Assembly: GCA_003231675.1 (NCBI GenBank)
Contig: QIJB01000084.1
Span: 1-24,323 of the forward strand
DNA: 24,323 nucleotides
Direction: 5' to 3'
Source: Candidatus Campbelliibacteriota bacterium
Lineage (GTDB): Bacteria > Patescibacteriota > Minisyncoccia > UBA9983
How positions within the stretch are numbered: the first letter of the stretch is position 1; every line of letters begins with the position of its first letter. Of this stretch, positions 13,989 through 20,128 are shown piece by piece. A model generated the notes under the pieces. It saw nothing but the letters and a program-made list of their open reading frames with translations, did not search any database and was not told the DNA's origin. The position numbers were made by a program, and so were the translations under genes.

Positions 13989-15665
13989 ATGAGCAAACAA
14001 ATTTTATTCAACGAAAAAGCGCGGGAGGCGCTTAAAAAAGGAGTTGATGCGTTGACTGACGCCGTCAAAATAACTCTGGGTCCGAAGGGGAGAAATGTCG
14101 TCTTGGAAAAAGGTTACGGCTCCCCCGTAATCACGAACGATGGAGTTTCCATTGCCAAGGACATTGAACTGGAAGACAAGTTTGAGAATATGGGGGCCGA
14201 GATTGTGAAAGAGGTCGCCTCAAAAACGAATGACGCCGCCGGAGATGGCACTACCACTGCCGTTGTTCTAACGGGCTCAATCATAAGAGAGGGGCTCAAG
14301 TACACCGTTTTGGGTGTTGATCCTATGGGAATCAGGGCCGGAATTGAAAGAGCGGCGAAAGAAGTTGTTTCCGCCTTGAAGGGAATGGCAAAACCGGTCA
14401 AAGGGAAAGACGAAATTACCCAGGTCGCGACCATTTCAGCCGAATCGGAAGAATTCGGCAAGATTATCGCCGATGCTATAGACAAGGTTGGGAAGGATGG
14501 AGTGGTGACGGTTGAAGAATCCCAATCTTTCGGAGTTGAAAGCGATGTGGTAAAAGGTCTGCAGTTTGACAAGGGATATGTTTCTCCTTACATGATTACG
14601 GATGCGGAGAGAATGGAGGCGGCCTATGAAGACCCCATGATTCTCGTTACGGACAAGAAAATTTCTTCAATCAACGAAATTCTTCCTCTGTTGGAAAAAA
14701 TAGCCAAATTGGGGAAAAAAGAGCTTGTTATCATCGCTGACGATTTGGATGGAGAAGCTCTGACAACTTTGGTGGTTAACAAGTTGAGGGGAACATTCAA
14801 CGCGCTCGCGGTGAAAGCCCCCGGCTACGGAGACCGCAAAAAGGAAATGCTTCAGGATATCGCGATTGTTACCGGAGCGAGAGTTATTTCGGAGGAGGTC
14901 GGATTAAAACTTGAAAACGCGGAATTGAATATGCTCGGCAGGGCGAAGAAAATCATTGCCACCAAAGACAATACGACTATTGTCGGAGGAAAGGGTAAAA
15001 AACAGGACATTGACGCCCGCACCGAGCAAATAAGGAAGGAGATTGAAAAAAGCGACTCGGAATTTGACAAGGAAAAACTGGCGGAGCGCTTGGCGAAATT
15101 GGCGGGTGGCGTGGCCGTCATCAAAGTGGGAGCCGCCACGGAAACGGAGATGAAATACAAGAAAATGAAGATTGAGGACGCGGTGGAGGCGACCAAGGCC
15201 GCCGTTGAAGAGGGAATTGTTCCGGGAGGAGGAACCGCCCTCGTTAAGGCGGGCGCTATTGTCCGTAAGGATTATTCCGAAGGAAAGATAAAATCTCCGT
15301 CAAAGGATATGGCGAAAGAATTTGAAGCCGGTTTTGAAATTCTCTTGAAAGCGATAGATGAGCCTGTCAGGCAAATAGTAAAGAATGCCGGGAAGAAAGA
15401 AGGCGCCGTTGTCGCCGAGGAAATTAAAAAAGCCGTTATGAAAGATTCTTCAGTAAATAAGGGATACAACGCCGGGGCCGACAAGATGGTTGACGATATG
15501 ATTAAGGAAGGAATTATTGACCCGGTGAAAGTTACGCGCGCGGCCTTGCAAAACTCTGCGTCCGCCGCGGCAATCTTTCTAACCACGGATGTGGCGGTGG
15601 CTGAAATCCCGAAAGAAAAACCTGAAATGCCCGCAGGAGGAGGAATGCCCGGAATGGGGTACTAA
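13989..15665 (+). CDS. groEL: Chaperonin GroEL
   Basis: 558 residues of the 60-kDa chaperonin that folds proteins in an ATP-driven double ring. Signature segments are 'KITLGPKGRNVVLEK', 'TNDGVSIAKDI', the ATP-site 'DAAGDGTTTAVVL', 'KAPGYGDRKKEML', 'EEGIVPGGGTAL' and 'GYNAGADKMVDDM'. The C-terminus ends in a short Gly/Met tail ('GGGMPGMGY'), as in other bacterial GroEL. The frame is open back to 13920, but 'MSKQILFNEKAREAL' from the ATG at 13989 matches the normal N-terminus. It is co-transcribed with groES and followed by a strong terminator. Confidence 0.98.
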   Translation: MSKQILFNEKAREALKKGVDALTDAVKITLGPKGRNVVLEKGYGSPVITNDGVSIAKDIELEDKFENMGAEIVKEVASKTNDAAGDGTTTAVVLTGSIIREGLKYTVLGVDPMGIRAGIERAAKEVVSALKGMAKPVKGKDEITQVATISAESEEFGKIIADAIDKVGKDGVVTVEESQSFGVESDVVKGLQFDKGYVSPYMITDAERMEAAYEDPMILVTDKKISSINEILPLLEKIAKLGKKELVIIADDLDGEALTTLVVNKLRGTFNALAVKAPGYGDRKKEMLQDIAIVTGARVISEEVGLKLENAELNMLGRAKKIIATKDNTTIVGGKGKKQDIDARTEQIRKEIEKSDSEFDKEKLAERLAKLAGGVAVIKVGAATETEMKYKKMKIEDAVEATKAAVEEGIVPGGGTALVKAGAIVRKDYSEGKIKSPSKDMAKEFEAGFEILLKAIDEPVRQIVKNAGKKEGAVVAEEIKKAVMKDSSVNKGYNAGADKMVDDMIKEGIIDPVKVTRAALQNSASAAAIFLTTDVAVAEIPKEKPEMPAGGGMPGMGY

Positions 15666-15713
15666 GGCAGTAGCCGGCTGATAGCTCTAATAGTCGATTG
15701 ATGGCTGATAAGC

Positions 15714-15750
15714 CAACCAAAAAATCGCCCATCCGGGCGGTTTTTGGTTG
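15714..15750 (+). terminator. groEL terminator
   Basis: A long stem of about 16 bp (15714-15730 with 15735-15750), one bulged A and one wobble pair, with an ATCC loop. Because A and T runs are built into the stem it can work in both directions. The preceding 15666-15713 holds two short GGCTGATA repeats and no gene. Confidence 0.85.
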
Positions 15751-15762
15751 GGAATATGAAAT

Positions 15763-15790
15763 AAAAAAAGCGGACCGCGAGGGACGGTCC
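15763..15790 (-). terminator. Terminator for the minus-strand Cys-rich ORF
   Basis: On the minus strand a GGACCG/CGGTCC stem (15790-15785 with 15777-15772) is followed after two bases by TTTTTTT (15769-15763). It shows that a minus-strand transcript ends here, which supports the small ORF just upstream at 15975-15811. Confidence 0.75.
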
Positions 15791-15810
15791 TGTTGTCGGG
15801 AGAGATATTT

Positions 15811-15975
15811 TTAAACGAACACCGCTCCCGGCGGCAAATCATTTTTTTGCAAGATGCAATCGCATCTTGCCGGATTGTTTTTTCCTATCACACATTTGCA
15901 TGCCGGGCAAACACGCGGTTCCCTTTCCCCGACGACCGTTCCTTTTCCTCCCGTCCGCGGATAGGAGAATTCCAT
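15811..15975 (-). CDS. Tiny Cys-rich protein, putative
   Basis: 54 residues. The Cys cluster 'VCPACKCVIG...ARCDCILQ' gives CxxCxC followed by CxC, a plausible zinc site, then the tail 'NDLPPGAVFV'. No known family is recognised. Support comes from context: a minus-strand terminator lies 21 nt after the stop, and no other gene accounts for it. The open frame continues far upstream through the opposite-strand GGDEF gene, so the start is uncertain; the ATG at 15975 is chosen because the GGDEF gene begins beyond it. No ribosome site is seen; a 10-bp hairpin lies immediately upstream of the ATG. Confidence 0.5.
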   Translation of the reverse strand: MEFSYPRTGGKGTVVGEREPRVCPACKCVIGKNNPARCDCILQKNDLPPGAVFV

Positions 15976-15979
15976 GGTG

Positions 15980-16012
15980 GGGGCGCGTCTTTTGACGCAC
16001 CCCGTTTTTTTT
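15980..16012 (+). terminator. Terminator-like hairpin upstream of the GGDEF gene
   Basis: A 10-bp GC-rich stem (15980-15989 with 15994-16003, one mismatched or wobble pair), a TTTT loop, then G and eight T (16005-16012). It is a strong intrinsic terminator in form on the plus strand, yet no plus-strand gene ends here. It may block leftover transcription or antisense RNA from the Cys-rich ORF, or attenuate the GGDEF gene 15 nt downstream. On the minus strand the same hairpin sits in the 5' leader of the Cys-rich ORF. Confidence 0.65.
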
Positions 16013-16027
16013 GCCACAATAATATTA

Positions 16028-16621
16028 ATGGACGAGAAAGATAATGAAATTAAAAAATTAAAGACCGAAATCGCCAGGCTTAAAAAAATGGTTGTCAAAG
16101 ACGAATTGACGGGTTGTTTGAACAGAAGAGGGCTTATGGGGGAGTTTGAAGCTTTGTTCAAGGAGGCGCAATATGCGCGCCACCATGGAATGAAGAGGAA
16201 AATTGACATTGACAATCTCTCCGTCGCTTTTGTGGACATTGATAATTTTAAGCATATTAATGATACATACGGGCATTCAATCGGCGACAGAGTTTTGAAA
16301 CTTACGGCGAAAAAACTGCGAGACAGCATAAGGGGTCTTGATTTGATTAGTAGAATAGGGGGTGAAGAATTTGTTATTGTTTTTGTCGGCGCCTCAGAAG
16401 ATGACGCTTTTAAAAAAGCCGAGGAAATAAGGAAGTCCATTAAAGGAATTTGTTTTATGCCCGATAATTGCGAAGATTTAATCAGTATAGGAGTTTCTTC
16501 TTTAAAAAAATCAACTGCGTTTGATATTATGGATCTCATTTTTATGGCTGACAAAGCGATGTATGAAGCGAAAACAAACAGAGGAAAAAACAACACGGTA
16601 AAATACAGCGAGATTGCTTAA
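16028..16621 (+). CDS. Stand-alone GGDEF diguanylate cyclase
   Basis: 197 residues. A short N-terminal coiled coil (about 5-22, 'DNEIKKLKTEIARLKKM') leads directly into a GGDEF domain: 'DELTGCLNRRG' at 25-35, metal-binding D70 in 'AFVDIDNFKHIND', and the active-site loop GGEEF at 111-115. 'RGLD' at 102-105, five residues before GGEEF, fits the RxxD inhibitory site for c-di-GMP. The enzyme should make c-di-GMP from two GTP. No sensor domain or membrane segment is present, so dimerisation may rest on the coiled coil. The frame extends back to 15974, but that would place the start inside the terminator-like hairpin; the ATG at 16028 is preferred. A possible promoter TTGACG-17-CACAAT (15992-16020) would make the mRNA leaderless. 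Confidence 0.9.
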   Translation: MDEKDNEIKKLKTEIARLKKMVVKDELTGCLNRRGLMGEFEALFKEAQYARHHGMKRKIDIDNLSVAFVDIDNFKHINDTYGHSIGDRVLKLTAKKLRDSIRGLDLISRIGGEEFVIVFVGASEDDAFKKAEEIRKSIKGICFMPDNCEDLISIGVSSLKKSTAFDIMDLIFMADKAMYEAKTNRGKNNTVKYSEIA

Positions 16622-16640
16622 TTTTTTCAATTTATCCACA

Positions 16641-16672
16641 AAAAAAATTCTCGGTGAGCGAGAATTTTTTTT
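16641..16672 (+). terminator. Terminator after the GGDEF gene
   Basis: ATTCTCG/CGAGAAT stem with AU extension around a GTGAG loop, followed by a run of T to 16672, 20 nt after the GGDEF stop. Confidence 0.85.
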
Positions 16673-16719
16673 GATTGGTGTATAATGACAAATATTAATG
16701 GTTAATATTTCTACAAAAA

Positions 16720-19374
16720 ATGACTAAATTCATTTCGGAAACGCGAAGAAAATCATCTTCGCGGCGTTTTAATAAAACTAAGAACGTGCTTGCTCCAAAG
16801 GAGATACGGAAACGCGACGGCCGGGTCGTTCCTTTTAATCTCCAGCGAATAGCAGGCGCGGTTTTCAAGGCGTTTGAGGCTGGAGGAAATCCAAATCGCG
16901 AGATAGCGGATAAGATTGCCGAAATAGTTTTGGAAAAACTGCTTAGGAAGCACAAGGTGGCGAAAAAATTCGTTCCCAACATTGAAGAGATTCAAGATCT
17001 TGTAGAGGAGACTTTAATAGAAGAAGATTATGCCAGAATCGTTAAAGCCTATATTCTCTACCGTCAAAAAAGAGCTGAAATACGAAATGAAAAGAAGTTG
17101 GTTTTGAATAAAGAAGAAATTGACGAAGTTGACAAGCGTTTTGACCTTAATGCTCTTCGGGTTTTGCGGAGCAGATATTTGCGCAAAGACGAAAGCGGAA
17201 ATGTCATTGAATCTCTAAGAGAGCTTTTTACGCGCGTGGCGCTGCATACCGCCCTTCCTGAAATCGTTTACGATAAAAAAGTGAGAGGAAAGAAGGGAAA
17301 CCCGGCAGATGTTGAAGAGACTCCGATGACCGGCAAGGAAGCCGTCGCTCTGGAGGGAAAATTAAAGATAGGCGAATTCGCGCTGAATCGTTTTCATATT
17401 GTCGGTTTACACAAGATGTTTTTGCGTTTACGGAAAGAAGGGCGCGCCAAAATAGACTGGGCGGAATTGGTTTCAATGCTCAAGCGCGGCGAGTTTAATG
17501 AACACGAGTCTGTCGTTCGCGAATTTTACGGTATCATGGTGTCCCGTCGTTTTTTACCCAACACTCCGGCCATCGCCAATTTTGGAAATTATCTGGGTAT
17601 GGGTTCGGCGTGTTTCGCTTTAGAAATAGAAGATTCCATTGATTCCATTATGGATACCTTGAAAAAAGCCTCCATTATTTTCAAGGCCGGGGGAGGGCTC
17701 GGATATAACTTTTCAAATCTGCGTCCAGATGGGGACTATATTAAGAGCACGGGTGGAACATCTTCCGGTCCCATTACTTTTATGAGGCTCTTTGACACGA
17801 TGACGGAAGTAATCAAGCAAGGGGGAATTCGCAGGGGGGCAAATATGGGCATTATGGATTCCAACCACCCCGATATAGAAAAATTTATCAGTGCCAAGAC
17901 CGGAAACAAGGCCTTAAGAAACTTTAATATTTCCGTGATGATAATGTCCGATTTTTGGGACTATTACAAAAAAAAGAAGCCCTATCCTTTAATTAACCCC
18001 AGGAATAAAAAAATCGTCAGTTATATCTCACCCGAATTATTTTTGGACAAAATAGCGTATCAAGCGTGGGAATCAGGGGAGCCGGGTGTCATATTCAGCG
18101 ACCGTGTGAATGAGTATAACCCGTTCTTTGAATCTCTGGGACCGATAAGAACCACTAATCCATGCGGAGAAGTTCTTTTATATCCCGATGAATCATGCAA
18201 TCTCGGTTCCATTAATCTCTGGTCTTTCGTTGAGGAAGATGAAAAAGGGGAAAAGGGCATTGATTGGGGATCCCTTGAGAAAGCGGTAAAAACAGCGGTC
18301 AGATTTTTGGATAATGTCATTGATGTGAATGAATTTCCTTTGCCGGAGATAGAAGAAATGTCGCTCAACACGAGGAAAATAGGGCTTGGCGTCATGGGAA
18401 TAGGAAGCCTACTTTATGAACTTGGGATAGGTTTCAATTCTCGTGTGGCGAGAGAACTGATGGAGGAGATATCGGAATTCATAAACTATCATTCAAAGAC
18501 GGAATCCATTGAAATAGCCAAAAAAAGAGGTTCTTTCCCTTATTACAAAAAAAGCTTTTTCGCTCAAGGGAAATTGCCTATTTCCGGATTTTATAATAAA
18601 AAATCTTGGCATTTGGATTGGAAAAAAATAGCGGATGACATTAAAAAACACGGGCTTCGCAACAGCTATACGACCGTTATCGCTCCGACCGGTTCAATTT
18701 CAATGATTGCTGGATGTTCCTCTGGAATTGAACCCGTGTTTTCTCTCGCTTTTGAGAAAAAGGTTTCAGTGGGTTCTTTCTACTATATTGACCCGGTTTT
18801 CGAGCATTCAATGTTGAGAGAAGGTCTTTTTGACGAAACACTTATCAAGGATGTCGTGGATAACGGAGGCAGTATCGCTAAAATAGCCTATATCCCCCCT
18901 AAATTCAAAAAAATATTCGTTAGCGCTCATGATATTGACTCGGATGAGCATGTTAAGACACTCGCTTCTTTCCAAAAATGGGTTGATTCTTCGATTTCCA
19001 AAACAAATAATTTTCCCTTTGAAGCAACGGTTAATGATATTAAAAGATCATATCTTGCGGCTTATGAAATGGGATGCAAATCGGTTACCGTATTTCGCGA
19101 CAAATCCATCAGCGAGCAAGTCTTGATGACGGTAGACAAAAAAAAGAAGAGCGAGCGGAAATCTAATCTGATAAACATAAGCGACGAAAAAGCGAAAGGA
19201 ATGTCCATATACCGCGACCCGGGCTCTGATTTGGAGATTGCCGAACCAGATTTTGGAAATGAAACCCCCGGGAATAATGGAAAGCCGACACATTGCCCAA
19301 GTTGCAAAATACCGCTTACTCATAAAGAGGGATGCATCTCTTGTTCGGTTTGCGGTTGGGGCTTGTGCGCTTGA
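16720..19374 (+). CDS. nrdJ: B12-dependent ribonucleotide reductase (class II)
   Basis: 884 residues. An ATP-cone regulatory domain (about 25-120, 'IRKRDGRVVPFNLQRIAGAV') precedes the class II reductase barrel. The catalytic residues are visible: C298 in 'GMGSACFAL' and C493 in 'SCNLGSINL' as the redox pair, and N480, C482 and E484 in 'NPCGE', where C482 would carry the thiyl radical. 'APTGSIS' (655-661) binds substrate phosphate. A C-terminal zinc ribbon (C859, C862, C872, C875, C878, C883) ends in 'CGWGLCA' and probably helps re-reduce the active site. The enzyme makes deoxyribonucleotides with adenosylcobalamin, which the cell would have to scavenge. TATAAT at 16681-16686 lies 33 nt before the ATG but lacks a good -35. 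Confidence 0.96.
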   Translation: MTKFISETRRKSSSRRFNKTKNVLAPKEIRKRDGRVVPFNLQRIAGAVFKAFEAGGNPNREIADKIAEIVLEKLLRKHKVAKKFVPNIEEIQDLVEETLIEEDYARIVKAYILYRQKRAEIRNEKKLVLNKEEIDEVDKRFDLNALRVLRSRYLRKDESGNVIESLRELFTRVALHTALPEIVYDKKVRGKKGNPADVEETPMTGKEAVALEGKLKIGEFALNRFHIVGLHKMFLRLRKEGRAKIDWAELVSMLKRGEFNEHESVVREFYGIMVSRRFLPNTPAIANFGNYLGMGSACFALEIEDSIDSIMDTLKKASIIFKAGGGLGYNFSNLRPDGDYIKSTGGTSSGPITFMRLFDTMTEVIKQGGIRRGANMGIMDSNHPDIEKFISAKTGNKALRNFNISVMIMSDFWDYYKKKKPYPLINPRNKKIVSYISPELFLDKIAYQAWESGEPGVIFSDRVNEYNPFFESLGPIRTTNPCGEVLLYPDESCNLGSINLWSFVEEDEKGEKGIDWGSLEKAVKTAVRFLDNVIDVNEFPLPEIEEMSLNTRKIGLGVMGIGSLLYELGIGFNSRVARELMEEISEFINYHSKTESIEIAKKRGSFPYYKKSFFAQGKLPISGFYNKKSWHLDWKKIADDIKKHGLRNSYTTVIAPTGSISMIAGCSSGIEPVFSLAFEKKVSVGSFYYIDPVFEHSMLREGLFDETLIKDVVDNGGSIAKIAYIPPKFKKIFVSAHDIDSDEHVKTLASFQKWVDSSISKTNNFPFEATVNDIKRSYLAAYEMGCKSVTVFRDKSISEQVLMTVDKKKKSERKSNLINISDEKAKGMSIYRDPGSDLEIAEPDFGNETPGNNGKPTHCPSCKIPLTHKEGCISCSVCGWGLCA

Positions 19375-19391
19375 TTCTCAAAAAAATTAGT

Positions 19392-19429
19392 ATCAAAAAT
19401 CCCTTCTTAACACAGAAGGGATTTTTGAT
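19392..19429 (+). terminator. Bidirectional terminator between nrdJ and rnpB
   Basis: A perfect 16-bp stem (19392-19407 with 19414-19429) around a 6-nt loop, with T runs on both strands. It can end nrdJ on the plus strand and the RNase P RNA on the minus strand. Confidence 0.9.
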
Positions 19430-19433
19430 TTGT

Positions 19434-19838
19434 GTTATGCGCCTATAAGCCGAATTCTGTTTCACTGGGTCAGTGAAAGCGATTATTTATCTGGGAACGC
19501 CGTTACCGGCGTCCTCTGGCGGCACTTCCCGCTGTTAGCGGGACACGACCTTGCACTCAAGTAAGGATTTAGCCGTTTCACTTCCAATGTTATCATCGGA
19601 ACTCGCCCCATCATCCGATGGGGCGGCCATTGCTTTCGCTTCCGGCCGTCTCTGTTCGCACCTCGCGGATTGCTCCGGACGGGTGTTACCCGCTACTCTG
19701 CTGTCCGTCCGCCTACGCTAAAGCTTCGGCGGACGCTCAATTTTGCAACTGCCTGCGGCAGGCAAAATTGGCGAGTGTTCGGACTTTCCTCCCCATAAAT
19801 TTCAAAAGAATTTATGGGGCAATCGCTCAGCGCATAAC
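19434..19838 (-). ncRNA. rnpB: RNase P RNA (A-type)
   Basis: The catalytic RNA that trims the 5' leader from pre-tRNAs, about 405 nt. Read on the minus strand: 5' end GTTATGCG pairs with 3' end CGCATAAC (helix P1). GAGCGATT near the 5' end pairs with AATCGCT near the 3' end (P2). A 10-12 bp P3 hairpin is followed by the universal GAGGAAAGTCCG core (P4 5' strand). P8-like CGGGTAACACCCG follows, and the conserved ACAGAATTCGGCTTAT marks the 3' part. A 64-nt insertion of two hairpins sits after the core segment. It has its own near-consensus promoter and a shared terminator. Confidence 0.96.
19707..19770 (-). repeat. Two-hairpin insertion in the P5 region of rnpB
   Basis: In the RNase P RNA, between the GGAAAGTCCG core and the P8-like helix where the E. 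coli RNA has only a short stretch, lie two stacked palindromes. One (19738-19770) has 7-bp CAATTTT/AAAATTG arms around an inner GCCTG/CAGGC hairpin. The other (19707-19734) has GTCCGCC/GGCGGAC arms around CTAAAG. The second resembles REP-type palindromes I recall as common in Parcubacteria genomes; that recollection needs a search. Confidence 0.65.
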
Positions 19839-19846
19839 ATTAAAAA

Positions 19847-19875
19847 ATTATAACAAGGTTTTTATTATTAGTCAA
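19847..19875 (-). promoter_or_regulatory. rnpB promoter
   Basis: On the minus strand TTGACT (19875-19870), a 17-bp spacer and a perfect TATAAT (19852-19847). Transcription starts near 19840, at the P1 helix. The -35 lies inside the last codons of the upstream HTH gene. Confidence 0.8.
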
Positions 19876-20080
19876 TCAGCTCTATTCTTGAATGGCGAAA
19901 TTTTCCGTGCCCTGTTTTTTGAGAAAATTTCTCCAACTCAGAAATTTTGTAAAGCCGGTATTTATTTGAAGGATGACGGATAGCCCTAAATTTCCCATTT
20001 TTGTCCCAGTTCCTAAGGGTTCTCGGAGATACTCCGAGAAATTCAGAAGCCTCTTTTATTTTTAAATAGTTTTTCCACAT
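19868..20080 (-). CDS. Small MerR/excisionase-type HTH DNA-binding protein
   Basis: 70 residues. 'YLKIKEASEFLGVSPRTLRNWDKNGKFRAIRHPSNKYRLY' is a winged helix-turn-helix of the MerR/excisionase type, also seen as the N-terminus of IS607 serine recombinases. No catalytic or effector domain follows, only a basic tail ('KTGHGKFRHSRIELID'). It probably binds DNA alone or as a dimer. It is divergent from the envelope operon at 20127, whose -10 and start codon are covered by a perfect inverted repeat, so it may regulate that operon or itself. Its 3' end contains the rnpB -35. A leftover recombinase fragment is the alternative. Confidence 0.8.
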   Translation of the reverse strand: MWKNYLKIKEASEFLGVSPRTLRNWDKNGKFRAIRHPSNKYRLYKISELEKFSQKTGHGKFRHSRIELID

Positions 20081-20088
20081 ATTTTAAT

Positions 20089-20117
20089 TTGATTGCTTTT
20101 ATAAAATCTTGTATAAT
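20089..20117 (+). promoter_or_regulatory. Promoter of the envelope operon
   Basis: TTGATT at 20089-20094, a 17-bp spacer and a perfect TATAAT at 20112-20117. Transcription would begin around 20124, three bases before the ATG at 20127, so the mRNA should be leaderless. This excludes the TTG at 20109 as start. Confidence 0.75.
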
Positions 20118-20128
20118 AGTTCTATTAT
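20113..20128. promoter_or_regulatory. Candidate operator, perfect 7-bp inverted repeat
   Basis: ATAATAG-TT-CTATTAT: 7-bp perfect arms with a 2-bp spacer. It covers the -10, the predicted transcription start and the first bases of the start codon. A protein bound here would block the promoter. The neighbouring divergent HTH gene is the obvious candidate, though the left arm partly reflects the -10 sequence itself. Confidence 0.45.

Noticed and set aside
15666..15713. Short GGCTGATA repeats after groEL
   Set aside because: Only two imperfect 8-bp copies, which is too little for a defined repeat array. They merely precede the terminator.
15811..16596. Long minus-strand ORF of 261 codons
   Set aside because: Beyond 15975 it is only the antisense of the GGDEF gene, whose active-site motifs prove the plus strand. 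The last 54 codons are kept as a separate putative gene.
20109..20126. TTG start for the envelope membrane protein
   Set aside because: It overlaps the -10 box. The transcript would start after it, so the ATG at 20127 is used.
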